The notes beneath the pieces were generated by a model. It saw nothing but the letters and a program-made list of their open reading frames with translations, was not told where the DNA came from and did not search any database. The position numbers were made by a program, and so were the translations under genes. Source: an uncultured Oscillibacter sp. (GTDB lineage: Bacteria; Bacillota; Clostridia; Oscillospirales; Oscillospiraceae). From it: a stretch of DNA of 64,000 nt. Below are positions 40,442-49,469 of this stretch, in pieces. Location: the NCBI GenBank assembly GCA_910587705.1, contig CAJUMX010000012.1, forward strand, positions 29,984-93,983, written 5' to 3'. Numbering within the stretch: the stretch's first letter is position 1; every line of letters begins with the position of its first letter.

Positions 40442-42364
40442 ATGGCCATTGTAAAAATGAAAAAGCTCCGCGTCATGGCCATGGCCGACAGCCGGGACGC
40501 TCTCCTGCGGGAGCTGCTGCGCCTGGGCTGTGTGGAGATCAGCGAGCCCACCGGGAAGCTCTCGGACCCCGCTTGGGCGGCGCTGCTGCGGCGGGACGCC
40601 TCCACGCTGGCGCAGACCAAGAACGAACAGGGGGAGGCCGCCGCCGCCCTGGACGCCCTGAAGCGCTACGGCGGAACCAAGGACGGCCTCTTCATCCAGC
40701 GCCGGGAAGTGAGCGAGGCGGAATTCCTCAGCGACGGGACCCTGGAAAAGGCCCGGGCCGTCAGCCAGCAGATCAACGGGCGGTTGCAGGACATTGCCCG
40801 TCTCCAGGGCGAGGAGGGCCGCCTCCTCAGCCGGAGGGCGGGGCTGGAGCCCTGGGTCCCCCTGGACATGCCTTTGGAGCTGGGGGGCACCGAGCATGCG
40901 GTGTTCCGCCTGGGTGTGCTCCCCGGGGCGGCGGACACCGCCGCCATCCGCAATGAGCTGGGGGAGAACCTGGCGGAGCTCTATGAGATCAGCGCCGACA
41001 AGCAGCAGCGCTGCTGCCTCCTCATCGCCCACCGGGCGGAGGAGGAGAAGGCCCTGGAGGTCCTGCGGCCCCATGGGTTCAGCGTCACCGCCTTCCAGGG
41101 GGTGACGGGCACGGCGGCCCAGAACGTCCAGGCTCTGGACGCGGCCTTGTCGGAGAACCAGAAGCAGCGGCAGGAGGCCGAGGCCGCCATCGCTGCCCTG
41201 GCCCCAGAGCGGGACGGGCTTCGGCTCTATGCCGACCGCCTTCACGCCGAGGCGGCGGAGGACCAGAACGCCGAGCGCCTCCTCACCGACGGGACCATCG
41301 TCTTTTTCGAGGGCTGGGCCCCGGCGGAGAACCTGGGCGAGGTTCAAGCCCTGCTGGACGGCAAGGGCTGCGCCTGGGAGGCCAGCGACCCCACGGAGGA
41401 GGATATCCCCGACGTGCCGGTGCGCCTGAAAAACAACTGGCTCACCCGGCCGTTGAACATGGTGACGGAGATGTACTCTCTCCCCGCCTACAACAACGTG
41501 GACCCCAACCCCCTCATGGCGCCCTTCTTCATTTTGTTCTATGGCATCATGATGGCGGACATGGGCTACGGGATTTTGATGTTCCTGGCCGGTATGCTCA
41601 TCTCGAAAAAGTACCGGCCCAAGGGCACCATGGGCCACATGATGGGCCTGATGCAGCTGTGCGGCGTGTCCACCTTTTTGATGGGCGCGATTACCGGCGG
41701 CTTCTTCGGAGACTTCCTCACCCAGGTGGTGAAGATCACCACCGGCGGGGACTTCGCCCTCCCGGCCCTCTTCACCCCGCTGAACGACACGCTGATGATC
41801 CTGGTGGGGGCCATGGCCCTGGGATTGGTCCAGATCATCACCGGCATGGCCGTCAGTTTCATCCGCAAGCTCAAGGCCGGACAGGTGCTGGACGCCGTGT
41901 TCGAGGAGGTCACGTGGTGGATCGTCTTTGTCGGCATCGGCCTGATGGCGGCGGGCGTCACGAACCTGGTGCTTTACGCGGGCCTGGCCCTGATCGTCAT
42001 TGGGCCCCTGGTCACCGGCCAGGGCTTTGGCAAGATCATGGGCATCTTTGGCTCCCTCTACAACCATGTGACGGGCTACTTTGGCGACATCCTCTCTTAC
42101 GCCCGTCTCATGGCCCTGATGCTGGCGGGCAGCGTCATTGCCCAGGTGTTCAACACCCTGGGCGCGATTCCCGGCAACATCGTCATTTTCCTTGTGATCT
42201 CCCTGGCGGGCAACGCGCTGAACTTCGCGCTGAACCTGCTGGGCTGCTACGTCCACGACCTGCGTCTCCAGTGCCTGGAGTACTTCGGGAAGTTCTATGA
42301 GGACGGCGGCAAGCCCTTCCGGCCCCTGGCCATGGAGACCAAATACGTGGACATTACAAAGTAA
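40442..42364 (+). CDS. ntpI: V-type ATP synthase subunit I (a-subunit)
   Basis: A 640-residue V_ATPase_I protein. The N-terminal half is cytoplasmic and helical and links to the stators. The C-terminal half from about residue 340 has seven to eight membrane helices (YNNVDPNPLMAPFFILFYGI; MADMGYGILMFLAGMLI; YFGDILSYARLMALMLAGSV) with the essential arginine in SYARLMALML. It forms the ion half-channels facing the c-ring. Ends FRPLAMETKYVDI as usual for bacterial homologues. Confidence 0.95.
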   Translation: MAIVKMKKLRVMAMADSRDALLRELLRLGCVEISEPTGKLSDPAWAALLRRDASTLAQTKNEQGEAAAALDALKRYGGTKDGLFIQRREVSEAEFLSDGTLEKARAVSQQINGRLQDIARLQGEEGRLLSRRAGLEPWVPLDMPLELGGTEHAVFRLGVLPGAADTAAIRNELGENLAELYEISADKQQRCCLLIAHRAEEEKALEVLRPHGFSVTAFQGVTGTAAQNVQALDAALSENQKQRQEAEAAIAALAPERDGLRLYADRLHAEAAEDQNAERLLTDGTIVFFEGWAPAENLGEVQALLDGKGCAWEASDPTEEDIPDVPVRLKNNWLTRPLNMVTEMYSLPAYNNVDPNPLMAPFFILFYGIMMADMGYGILMFLAGMLISKKYRPKGTMGHMMGLMQLCGVSTFLMGAITGGFFGDFLTQVVKITTGGDFALPALFTPLNDTLMILVGAMALGLVQIITGMAVSFIRKLKAGQVLDAVFEEVTWWIVFVGIGLMAAGVTNLVLYAGLALIVIGPLVTGQGFGKIMGIFGSLYNHVTGYFGDILSYARLMALMLAGSVIAQVFNTLGAIPGNIVIFLVISLAGNALNFALNLLGCYVHDLRLQCLEYFGKFYEDGGKPFRPLAMETKYVDITK

Positions 42365-42388
42365 ATTTATTTTAGGAGGAACAACATT

Positions 42389-42922
42389 ATGGTGGATATG
42401 GAACTCATTCAGGCGATCGAGCAGAACGCGGCAGCACAATCCTTCCTGGGCGCTTTTGGCGGCCTGGCCCTGGCTCTTCTGGGCGCGGGCCTGGCGGCGG
42501 TTCTCCCCGGCATCGGCTCCGCCAAGGGCACCGGCATCGCCGGCGAGGCGGGCACCGGCCTCCTCTGCCAGGACCCCAGCAAATTCGGTAAGGTCATGAT
42601 TCTCCAGGTTATCCCCGGCACCCAGGGCTTGTACGGCCTGGTGGTTTGGTTCTTCGCCATCTTCTCCATGGGCCTGCTTGGCGGTGACGCCAGCGGCATG
42701 ACGGTGGCCCAGGGCCTCCAGTATTTCTGCGCGTGCCTTCCCATGGCGCTTGGCGGCCTGTTCTCCGCCATCGCCCAGGGCCGCGTGGCTGCCGGCTCCA
42801 TCAACATCCTGGCCAAGAAGCCCGACGACTGGTCCAAGGGCATGGTGCTCTGCATCACCGTGGAGTTCTACGCCATCTTGTCTCTGCTGGCTTCCATGCT
42901 GATGATCATTAACATTTCTTAA
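42389..42922 (+). CDS. ntpK: V-type ATP synthase subunit K (rotor c-subunit), Na+ type
   Basis: A 177-residue four-helix rotor subunit made of two fused hairpins. Ligands that bind Na+ in Enterococcus hirae NtpK are all kept: Thr78 and Gln79 in QVIPGTQG, Gln130 in SAIAQGRVA and Glu159 in TVEFYAIL. Sodium is therefore the probable coupling ion. ATG 42,389 follows TAGGAGGA; ATG 42,398 is an alternative. Confidence 0.94.
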   Translation: MVDMELIQAIEQNAAAQSFLGAFGGLALALLGAGLAAVLPGIGSAKGTGIAGEAGTGLLCQDPSKFGKVMILQVIPGTQGLYGLVVWFFAIFSMGLLGGDASGMTVAQGLQYFCACLPMALGGLFSAIAQGRVAAGSINILAKKPDDWSKGMVLCITVEFYAILSLLASMLMIINIS

Positions 42923-42949
42923 TCGGCCCCGCAGAAAGGGGATTGAACC

Positions 42950-43534
42950 ATGAACGGAATTGAAAAAATCACCCAGCGCATCAGCGCCGACGCCCAGGCG
43001 GAGATCGACCGGGTTCTAGGCGAGGCCCAGGCCGAGGCGGAGAAGATTGCCGCCCGGTATCAGGCCCAGGCGGACGCCGAGGCGGCGGACCTGGACGCCA
43101 AGAACAAAAAGGCCGCCGCGGAGCGGGAGGAGCGCCTGGCTGGCACCGCCCAGATGGAGGCCCGGAAGGCCGCCCTGGCCGCCAAGCAGGAGATGGTGGA
43201 GAAGGCCTATGACCTGGCCCTCCAAAAGCTCTGCTCCCTGCCGGAGGAGAAGTATACCGCCGTGCTGGCACAGCTGCTGGTCCAGGCGTCCTCCACCGGC
43301 AAGGAGGAGGTCATCTTCTCCGACAAGGACCGCCGCAAGGTGGGCAAGGCCGCCGTGGAAAAGGCCAACCAGGCCGGCGGCAAGAAGCTGACCCTCTCCG
43401 GCGAGACCCGTTCCATACCCGGCGGCTTCATCCTCCGCTCGGAGAACGTGGAGGTCAACTGCGCGTTCGACACCCTGGTGCGCCTGCAAAAGGCGGAAAC
43501 TGCGGGAGAAGTGGTGAAGAAGCTGTTCTCATGA
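42950..43534 (+). CDS. ntpE: V-type ATP synthase subunit E
   Basis: A 194-residue stator protein. The N-terminal half is a long coiled coil (ADAQAEIDRVLGEAQAEAEK), and the C-terminal half forms the globular domain that binds the catalytic head (KEEVIFSDKDRRKVGKAAVE; RSIPGGFILRSENVEVNCAF). The GGFILRSENVEVNCAFD segment is typical of bacterial subunit E. It pairs with the small stalk subunit encoded first in the operon. Confidence 0.9.
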   Translation: MNGIEKITQRISADAQAEIDRVLGEAQAEAEKIAARYQAQADAEAADLDAKNKKAAAEREERLAGTAQMEARKAALAAKQEMVEKAYDLALQKLCSLPEEKYTAVLAQLLVQASSTGKEEVIFSDKDRRKVGKAAVEKANQAGGKKLTLSGETRSIPGGFILRSENVEVNCAFDTLVRLQKAETAGEVVKKLFS

Positions 43535-43547
43535 AGGAGGAAGTGTC

Positions 43548-44546
43548 TTGGCTAACAAAATCAAAGACACCGATTACCTGGCGATCTCGGCCCGCATCAA
43601 GGCCATGGAGACCGGGCTCCTGACACGGGAACGGATGGAACAGGTGCTGGAGGCCCGCAGCGACGAGGAGGCGGTGAAAATCCTCCAGGAGTGCGGGTAT
43701 CCCGAGCTGGACGCCCGCAGTCCCGAGGCCATGGACGCCGCCCTCTCGGCGGCCCGGGAGGCCACCCTCTCCGACGTGCTGGACGGCGCGCCGGACCCCA
43801 GGTATATCGACATTTTCAAGCTGAAATACGACTATCACAACATCAAGGCCGTGCTGAAAGCCGCAGCCATGAACGTAAGCCCCGACTCCATGCTGATGGA
43901 TATGGGCCGGGTTCCGGCCGCTGTGCTGAAAGAGGCGGTTTTGACCGGGCGGCTGGAGGAGCTGCCGGAGGGTCTGGCCGTCGCGGCGGCGGAGGGCCGG
44001 GAGATTCTGGATTCTACCCGGGACCCCCAGCTCTCTGACATCGCCCTGGACCGCCGGTGCTATCAGGAGATGGCGCGGGTGGCGGAGGAGACGGGCAGCG
44101 CCTTTTTGGCGGGCTATGTCAAAATCCAGATCGACGCGGCAAACCTCCGCAGCCTGGTCCGCACCCTGCGGATGGGTAAGAGCGGGGAGTTCCTGAAAAC
44201 CGTGCTGCTGGAGGGCGGGGACATCGGCGAGGACGCCGTGGCCGCCGCTGGAAACTCCGGCGCGCTCCAGGAGCTCTATGGCCCCACGGCCCTCCAGGCG
44301 GCGGCGGAGGCGGGAGCGGAGGCCCTTCGGGGCGGACCGCTGACGGCCTTTGAAAAGCTCTGCGACGACGCGGTGGGAGAGTACCTGGCCGGGGCGCAGT
44401 TCGTGCCCTTTGGCGAGGCCCCGCTGCTGGGGTATCTGGCGGCCCGGGAGACGGAGTACACCAACATCCGCATCCTGCTGATGGGCCGCGGGGCGGGCCT
44501 GCCCGCCGACGTGATCCGTTCCCGGCTGCGGAACGGGTATGTGTAA
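43548..44546 (+). CDS. ntpC: V-type ATP synthase subunit C (d-like)
   Basis: A 332-residue vATP-synt_AC39 protein that sits as a socket on top of the rotor c-ring and couples it to the central stalk. Typical features are ISARIKAMETGLLTRERMEQ near the start, FKLKYDYHNIKAVLKAAAM, and the C-terminal LLGYLAARETEYTNIRILLM. The start is TTG 43,548 after AAGGAGGAAG; no ATG fits. Confidence 0.92.
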   Translation: MANKIKDTDYLAISARIKAMETGLLTRERMEQVLEARSDEEAVKILQECGYPELDARSPEAMDAALSAAREATLSDVLDGAPDPRYIDIFKLKYDYHNIKAVLKAAAMNVSPDSMLMDMGRVPAAVLKEAVLTGRLEELPEGLAVAAAEGREILDSTRDPQLSDIALDRRCYQEMARVAEETGSAFLAGYVKIQIDAANLRSLVRTLRMGKSGEFLKTVLLEGGDIGEDAVAAAGNSGALQELYGPTALQAAAEAGAEALRGGPLTAFEKLCDDAVGEYLAGAQFVPFGEAPLLGYLAARETEYTNIRILLMGRGAGLPADVIRSRLRNGYV

Positions 44547-44558
44547 GGCGGTGAACGT

Positions 44559-44876
44559 ATGGCAATGACCTATCAGATCGCCGCCATCGGCGATTGGGAG
44601 TCCGTCATGGGCTTCCGGGCTCTGGGACTGGACACCTACCCCGTCGCGGACGCGGCGGAGGCCAAGGAGAAGATCAAGGAGCTGGCCAAGGGAAACTGCG
44701 CCGTGATTTACCTCACGGAGCAGCTGGCGAAGGATATGGAGGACGTGATCTCCCGCTATAAGGACGAGCTGCGGCCCGCCATCATCCTCATCCCCGGCCG
44801 CCAGGGGTCCCTGGGCATCGGTAAGAATAACATTCAAAGAGCGATTGAGCGCGCGGTCGGCGCGGATATCCTTTGA
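44559..44876 (+). CDS. ntpF: V-type ATP synthase subunit F
   Basis: A 105-residue Rossmann-like subunit of the central stalk: IAAIGDWESVMGFRALGLDT, AVIYLTEQLAKDME and the C-terminal IILIPGRQGSLGIGKNNIQR. Together with subunit D it forms the rotor shaft. A 282-nt spacer full of hairpins separates it from subunit A, the only long gap in the operon. Confidence 0.9.
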   Translation: MAMTYQIAAIGDWESVMGFRALGLDTYPVADAAEAKEKIKELAKGNCAVIYLTEQLAKDMEDVISRYKDELRPAIILIPGRQGSLGIGKNNIQRAIERAVGADIL

Positions 44877-44881
44877 TATCC

Positions 44882-45060
44882 AAGGGGGATTTCATCCCCC
44901 TTAGACGCTCCGGCGGGCTGGGCCCGCCTCCGCTGAACCCCCCTCCAGTGACGTCGGTCACTGGAGCCGCCGCCCAAGGCGGCTGGAGTATCGGAATTTT
45001 TGTGACGCGCATGTCGTCACAAAAATGATTTCAATTTCTTTCCCCGCTTTGGCGGGGAAA
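44882..45060 (+). repeat. Cluster of five hairpins inside the V-ATPase operon
   Basis: Between subunits F and A: AAGGGGGAT/ATCCCCCTT (44,882-44,902), GGCGGGC/GCCCGCC (about 44,912-44,928), CTCCAGTGAC/GTCACTGGAG (44,943-44,966), ATTTTTGTGACG/CGTCACAAAAAT (44,996-45,026) and CCCCGC/GCGGGG at about 45,043-45,058. None has a standard terminator tail. They may insulate or adjust expression of the A-B-D genes or represent inserted repeats. Confidence 0.65.
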
Positions 45061-45158
45061 CCAAGGGAAAACGGCGTTTTCCCCTGGACCCCTTTCCGGG
45101 CATGCGGCAACGGGAGAGGGGATTCCCGCAAATCTATCCTGAAAGAAGGTTTTAGAGT

Positions 45159-46928
45159 TTGAGCGGCAAAGTTGTTAAAGTTTCCGGGCCGCTGGTGGTT
45201 GCCACAGGGCTGTCCAACGCCAACATGAGCGACGTGGTTCGCGTTGGCCCCCAGCGACTGATCGGCGAAATCCTGACCATGAAGGGCGACGCCGCCTCCA
45301 TCCAGGTCTATGAGGAAACCTCCGGCCTGGGCCCCGGCGCCGTCGTCGAAACCACCGGCGCGCCCATGAGCGTGGAGCTGGGCCCCGGCATGATCGAGGG
45401 CATCTATGACGGCATCCAGCGCCCCCTGGAGAAAATCGTGGAGAAGGTGGGCGCCAACATCACAAGAGGCGTGGAGGTCTCCGCTCTGGACCACGAGAAA
45501 AAGTGGGACTTCACCGCCACGGTGAAAGCCGGGGACAAGGTAATCGGCGGCGACGTCATCGGCACCGTTCCCGAGACCCCGGTGGTGCTCCACAAAATCA
45601 TGGTGCCCCCCAGCCTGAAAGGCACCATCAAATCCATCCAGAGCGGCAGCTACAAGGTTACGGACACCGTGGCCACCCTCACCACCGAGGACGGCAAGGA
45701 CGTGCCCCTGACCATGGTCCAGAAGTGGCCCGTGCGTATCGGCCGCCCCTATGAGAAGAAATACTCCCCCGAGCGTCCCCTGTGCTCCGGCCAGCGGATC
45801 ATCGACACCATGTTCCCCATCGCCAAGGGCGGCACCGCCGCCGTTCCCGGCCCCTTCGGCTCCGGCAAGACGGTGGTCCAGCACCAGCTGGCCAAGTGGT
45901 CCGACGTGGACATCGTGGTCTACATCGGCTGCGGCGAGCGGGGCAACGAGATGACCGACGTTCTGCGGGAATTCCCCGAGCTGAAGGACCCCCGCACCGG
46001 CGAGTCCCTGATGAAGCGGACGGTGCTGATCGCCAACACCTCCGATATGCCCGTGGCGGCCCGTGAGGCTTCCGTCTACACCGGCATCACCATCGCGGAG
46101 TACTTCCGGGACATGGGCTATGACGTGGCCGTCATCGCCGACTCCACCTCCCGCTGGGCCGAGGCCCTCCGCGAGATGTCCGGCCGCCTGGAGGAGATGC
46201 CCGGCGAAGAGGGCTACCCCGCCTACCTCTCCTCCCGCCTGGCCCAGTTCTACGAGCGGGCCGGGTCTGTCGAGTGCATCGGCTCCGACGAGCGCCGGGG
46301 TTCCCTGACCGCCGTGGGCGCCGTGTCGCCTCCGGGCGGCGACCTCTCCGAGCCCGTCTCCCAGGCCACCATGCGCATTGTCAAGGTGTTCTGGGCTCTG
46401 GACGCGTCCCTGGCCTATAAGCGCCACTTCCCCGCCATCAACTGGCTGAACTCCTATTCCCTGTACCTGGATACCCTCAAGCCCTGGTTCGACGAGAACT
46501 TCGGCGAAGCCTTCATGAAGGACCGGGGCAAGGCCATGAGCATCCTCCAGCAGGAGGCCAGCCTGAACGAAATCGTCCAGCTCGTCGGTAAGGATGCCCT
46601 GTCCCCCGCCGACCAGCTCACCCTGGAGGTGGCCCGGATGGTCCGGGAGGACTTCCTCCAGCAAAACGCCTTCACCGACATCGACGGCTATTCCAGCTAT
46701 GACCGCCAGGGCAAGCTCTTGGCGCTGATCCTCCGCTACGAGGCTCTGTGCCGGGACGCCATCGCCAAGGGGGCGGATGTCATGAAGCTCTTTGATATCC
46801 CCGTCCGGGAGAAGATCGGCCGGGCCAAGAGCGTTCCCGCCGAGGAGTACGTCAAGGTCTACGAGGAAATCGGGACCGAGATGGAAGCCCAGATTGCCGG
46901 GATCGCCGCCCAGGGAGGTGACAACTGA
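45159..46928 (+). CDS. ntpA: V-type ATP synthase catalytic subunit A
   Basis: A 589-residue catalytic subunit. Walker A is GPFGSGKTVVQHQLAKW, with IGCGERGNEMTDVL and DSTSRWAEALREMSGRLEEM following. The A-specific non-homologous insert (about residues 110-200) is present, distinguishing it from subunit B. The start is TTG 45,159 (MSGKVVKVSGPLVVA) after GAAAGAAGG. Three A and three B subunits form the ATP-hydrolysing head. Confidence 0.96.
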   Translation: MSGKVVKVSGPLVVATGLSNANMSDVVRVGPQRLIGEILTMKGDAASIQVYEETSGLGPGAVVETTGAPMSVELGPGMIEGIYDGIQRPLEKIVEKVGANITRGVEVSALDHEKKWDFTATVKAGDKVIGGDVIGTVPETPVVLHKIMVPPSLKGTIKSIQSGSYKVTDTVATLTTEDGKDVPLTMVQKWPVRIGRPYEKKYSPERPLCSGQRIIDTMFPIAKGGTAAVPGPFGSGKTVVQHQLAKWSDVDIVVYIGCGERGNEMTDVLREFPELKDPRTGESLMKRTVLIANTSDMPVAAREASVYTGITIAEYFRDMGYDVAVIADSTSRWAEALREMSGRLEEMPGEEGYPAYLSSRLAQFYERAGSVECIGSDERRGSLTAVGAVSPPGGDLSEPVSQATMRIVKVFWALDASLAYKRHFPAINWLNSYSLYLDTLKPWFDENFGEAFMKDRGKAMSILQQEASLNEIVQLVGKDALSPADQLTLEVARMVREDFLQQNAFTDIDGYSSYDRQGKLLALILRYEALCRDAIAKGADVMKLFDIPVREKIGRAKSVPAEEYVKVYEEIGTEMEAQIAGIAAQGGDN

Positions 46929-48313
46929 TGATTCGTGAATACAAAACCGTAGAGGAAATCGTCAGCCCGCTGATGATGGTCCGCATGGTGGAGAACGTCA
47001 CCTACAACGAGCTGGTGGAGGTGGAGCTCCACGACGGCACCACCCGCCGGGGCCAGGTGCTGGAGGTCAACGGCGACACCGCCGTGGTCCAGCTCTTCGA
47101 GTCCGCCGCGGGCATCAACATGGCCGACGCCAAGGTCCGTTTCCTGGGCCACCCCCTCCAGCTGGGCGTGTCCGGCGACATGCTGGGCCGGGTGTTCAAC
47201 GGCATGGGCCACCCCATTGACGGCGGCCCCGACATCCTGGCGGAGGAATACCGGGACATCGACGGTCTGCCCATGAACCCCGCCGCCCGGGACTACCCCA
47301 ACGAGTTCATCCAGACCGGCGTTTCCACCATCGACGGTCTGAATACCCTGGTCCGCGGGCAGAAGCTGCCCATCTTCTCCGGCTCCGGTCTGCCCCACGC
47401 CAACCTGGCGGCCCAGATCGCCCGGCAGGCCAAGGTGCTGGGAGACGAGAGCGCCAACTTCGCCGTGGTCTTTGCCGCCATCGGCATCACCTTCGAGGAG
47501 TCGGAGTTCTTCGTCAACGAGTTCAAGCGCACCGGAGCCATTGACCGTACTGTGCTGTTCTCGAACCTGGCCAACGACCCGGCGGTCGAACGTATCGCCA
47601 CCCCCCGCATGGCCCTGACCGCCGCAGAGTACCTGGCCTTTGAGAAAGACATGCACGTCCTGGTCATCATGACCGATATCACCAACTACGCCGAGGCCCT
47701 CCGTGAGGTCTCTGCCGCTAAGAAGGAAGTCCCGGGCCGCCGCGGCTTCCCCGGCTACCTGTATACGAACCTGGCGACGCTGTACGAGCGGGCTGGCCGG
47801 CAGCTGGGCAAGAAGGGCTCCATTACCCTGATTCCCATTCTGACCATGCCCGAGGACGACAAGACCCACCCCATCCCCGACCTGACGGGCTATATCACCG
47901 AGGGCCAGATCATCCTCGCCCGGTCCCTGTACCGCCAGGGCATCCATCCCCCCGTGGACGTGCTGCCCTCCCTGAGCCGTTTGAAGGACAAGGGCGTGGG
48001 CAAGGGCAAGACCCGGGAGGACCATGCCGACACCATGAACCAGCTCTTCGCGGCCTACTCCACCGGAAAGGACAACAAGGAACTGATGTCCATTCTGGGC
48101 GAGGCGGCCCTGACCCCCACGGATTTGCTGTACGCCAAGTTCGCCGACGAGTTCGAGCGGCGCTACGTGAACCAGGGCTATGAGGAGAACCGCTCCATTT
48201 TCGAGACCCTGGACCTGGGCTGGGAGCTCCTGAGCATCCTGCCCAAGGCGGAGCTGAAGCGTATCAAGCCGGAGCTGATCGAGAGGTACTGGCCGAAAAA
48301 AGACGAGCAGTAA
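46928..48313 (+). CDS. ntpB: V-type ATP synthase subunit B
   Basis: A 461-residue non-catalytic nucleotide-binding-like subunit. The Walker A position reads SGSGLPHAN, degenerate as in all B subunits, and VFAAIGITFEESEFFVNEF, MTDITNYAEALREVSAAKKE and PGRRGFPGYLYTNLATLYER are conserved. The start codon shares a base with the subunit A stop (TGATG), ensuring equal amounts of A and B. Confidence 0.97.
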   Translation: MIREYKTVEEIVSPLMMVRMVENVTYNELVEVELHDGTTRRGQVLEVNGDTAVVQLFESAAGINMADAKVRFLGHPLQLGVSGDMLGRVFNGMGHPIDGGPDILAEEYRDIDGLPMNPAARDYPNEFIQTGVSTIDGLNTLVRGQKLPIFSGSGLPHANLAAQIARQAKVLGDESANFAVVFAAIGITFEESEFFVNEFKRTGAIDRTVLFSNLANDPAVERIATPRMALTAAEYLAFEKDMHVLVIMTDITNYAEALREVSAAKKEVPGRRGFPGYLYTNLATLYERAGRQLGKKGSITLIPILTMPEDDKTHPIPDLTGYITEGQIILARSLYRQGIHPPVDVLPSLSRLKDKGVGKGKTREDHADTMNQLFAAYSTGKDNKELMSILGEAALTPTDLLYAKFADEFERRYVNQGYEENRSIFETLDLGWELLSILPKAELKRIKPELIERYWPKKDEQ

Positions 48314-48326
48314 GGAGGGGTGAGCC

Positions 48327-49040
48327 ATGGCGAATATCACGGTAAGCCCCACCCGAATGGAGCTCACTCGCCTGAAAGGCAAGCTGCGCACCGCCCAGCG
48401 GGGCCACAAGCTGCTCAAAGACAAGCGGGATGAGCTGATGAAGCAGTTCCTGGAGACGGTCCGGGAGGTCCGGGCCCTCCGGGCTGAGGTGGAGGAGGAG
48501 CTGATGACGGTCCACGGGGCCTTCACGGTGGCCTCCGCCCTGATGAGCTCCGAGGCCATGGAGCAGGCTCTGCTGTACCCGAAGCAGAGCGTGGAGCTGA
48601 CCATGACCTTCCAAAACATCATGTCCGTCAACGTGCCGGTGTATGATTTCCAGACCCAAACCCGGTCAGATTCCGACATCTATCCCTATGGCTTCGCGGC
48701 CACGTCCGGCGAGCTGGACACGGCGGTGGACGCTCTGGGGAAGGTGTTCCGCAAGCTCTTGAAGCTGGCGGAGATCGAGAAGTCCGCCCAGCTGATGGCG
48801 GAGGAGATCGAAAAGACCCGGCGGCGGGTCAACGCCCTGGAGTATGTGATGATTCCCAATACCCAGGAGGCGATCCGGTATATCAACATGAAGCTGGATG
48901 AGAATGACCGCGCGACAACGATCCGGCTTATGAAGGTGAAGGACATGATCCTCAAAGAATCCCTGGAGGAGAAGCGGGAGGCCACCGCCAAGGCGGTCAA
49001 GGCGTTCAGCGGCCAGGGAGAGGGTCCGGCAGAGGTGTAA
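48327..49040 (+). CDS. ntpD: V-type ATP synthase subunit D
   Basis: A 237-residue central-stalk subunit: two long helices at the ends (SPTRMELTRLKGKLRTAQRG near the start; KTRRRVNALEYVMIPNTQEA and KMKLD-type helix near the end). It transmits rotation between the head and the c-ring with subunit F. ATG 48,327 follows AAGGAGGGG. Last gene of the operon, followed by a strong terminator. Confidence 0.95.
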   Translation: MANITVSPTRMELTRLKGKLRTAQRGHKLLKDKRDELMKQFLETVREVRALRAEVEEELMTVHGAFTVASALMSSEAMEQALLYPKQSVELTMTFQNIMSVNVPVYDFQTQTRSDSDIYPYGFAATSGELDTAVDALGKVFRKLLKLAEIEKSAQLMAEEIEKTRRRVNALEYVMIPNTQEAIRYINMKLDENDRATTIRLMKVKDMILKESLEEKREATAKAVKAFSGQGEGPAEV

Positions 49041-49096
49041 GCCACGGCTGCGCCGCAGCTCTGCTGCCTTCTGTGACAGGCTTTAAAAGGGAAAGA

Positions 49097-49136
49097 AGGT
49101 ACTGCCTGGGAAAAACCCTGGGCAGTACCTTTTTTC
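49097..49136 (+). terminator. Terminator of the V-type ATPase operon
   Basis: AAGGTACTGCCTGGG pairs with CCTGGGCAGTACCTT, followed by TTTTC. Confidence 0.9.
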
Positions 49137-49469
49137 AAATAAGACAGGAACTTGCTTATGAAATGGTGGTTGACAGGGAAAAAGGGAATCGCTATAATAA
49201 AAATAGAAAGAGTTCAGTCGACTTGACGGCTGGCCTTGCAAAATGAACGCAACGGCTTGGTTGACCGCTCGGGTGGTAGCCGGGCGGTCAATCTGCTTTG
49301 GGGAATATCGGCATCATCAGGAAACGTGGAAGGGACGATACTGCCTGGAATGGAATCCTGGCGGTATCGTTTTCATGGAAGCGGCAAATGGAAGCGGTTT
49401 AAATGGTGTGCCGCTTTGTGAATTTGGCAGAAGAACAACCCTATTGATTGCTTAGGAGGAAAACGGAAA
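49137..49469 (+). promoter_or_regulatory. Promoter and structured leader of the radical-SAM gene
   Basis: TTGACA (49,170-49,175) and TATAAT (49,193-49,198) with a 17-bp spacer are consensus. The ~260-nt leader holds GACCGC/GCGGTC (about 49,262-49,288), an ACGATACTGCC/GGCGGTATCGT hairpin with T4 (about 49,335-49,374), and AGCGGCA/TGCCGCT (about 49,380-49,416). The middle hairpin looks like an attenuator and is a near copy of the ATPase-operon terminator. Ligand or regulator unknown. Confidence 0.6.

Noticed and set aside
49262..49290. T-box-like GGGTGGTA in the radical-SAM leader
   Set aside because: The motif lacks ACCGCG in the right place and only about 60 nt separate it from the promoter, too short for stem I.
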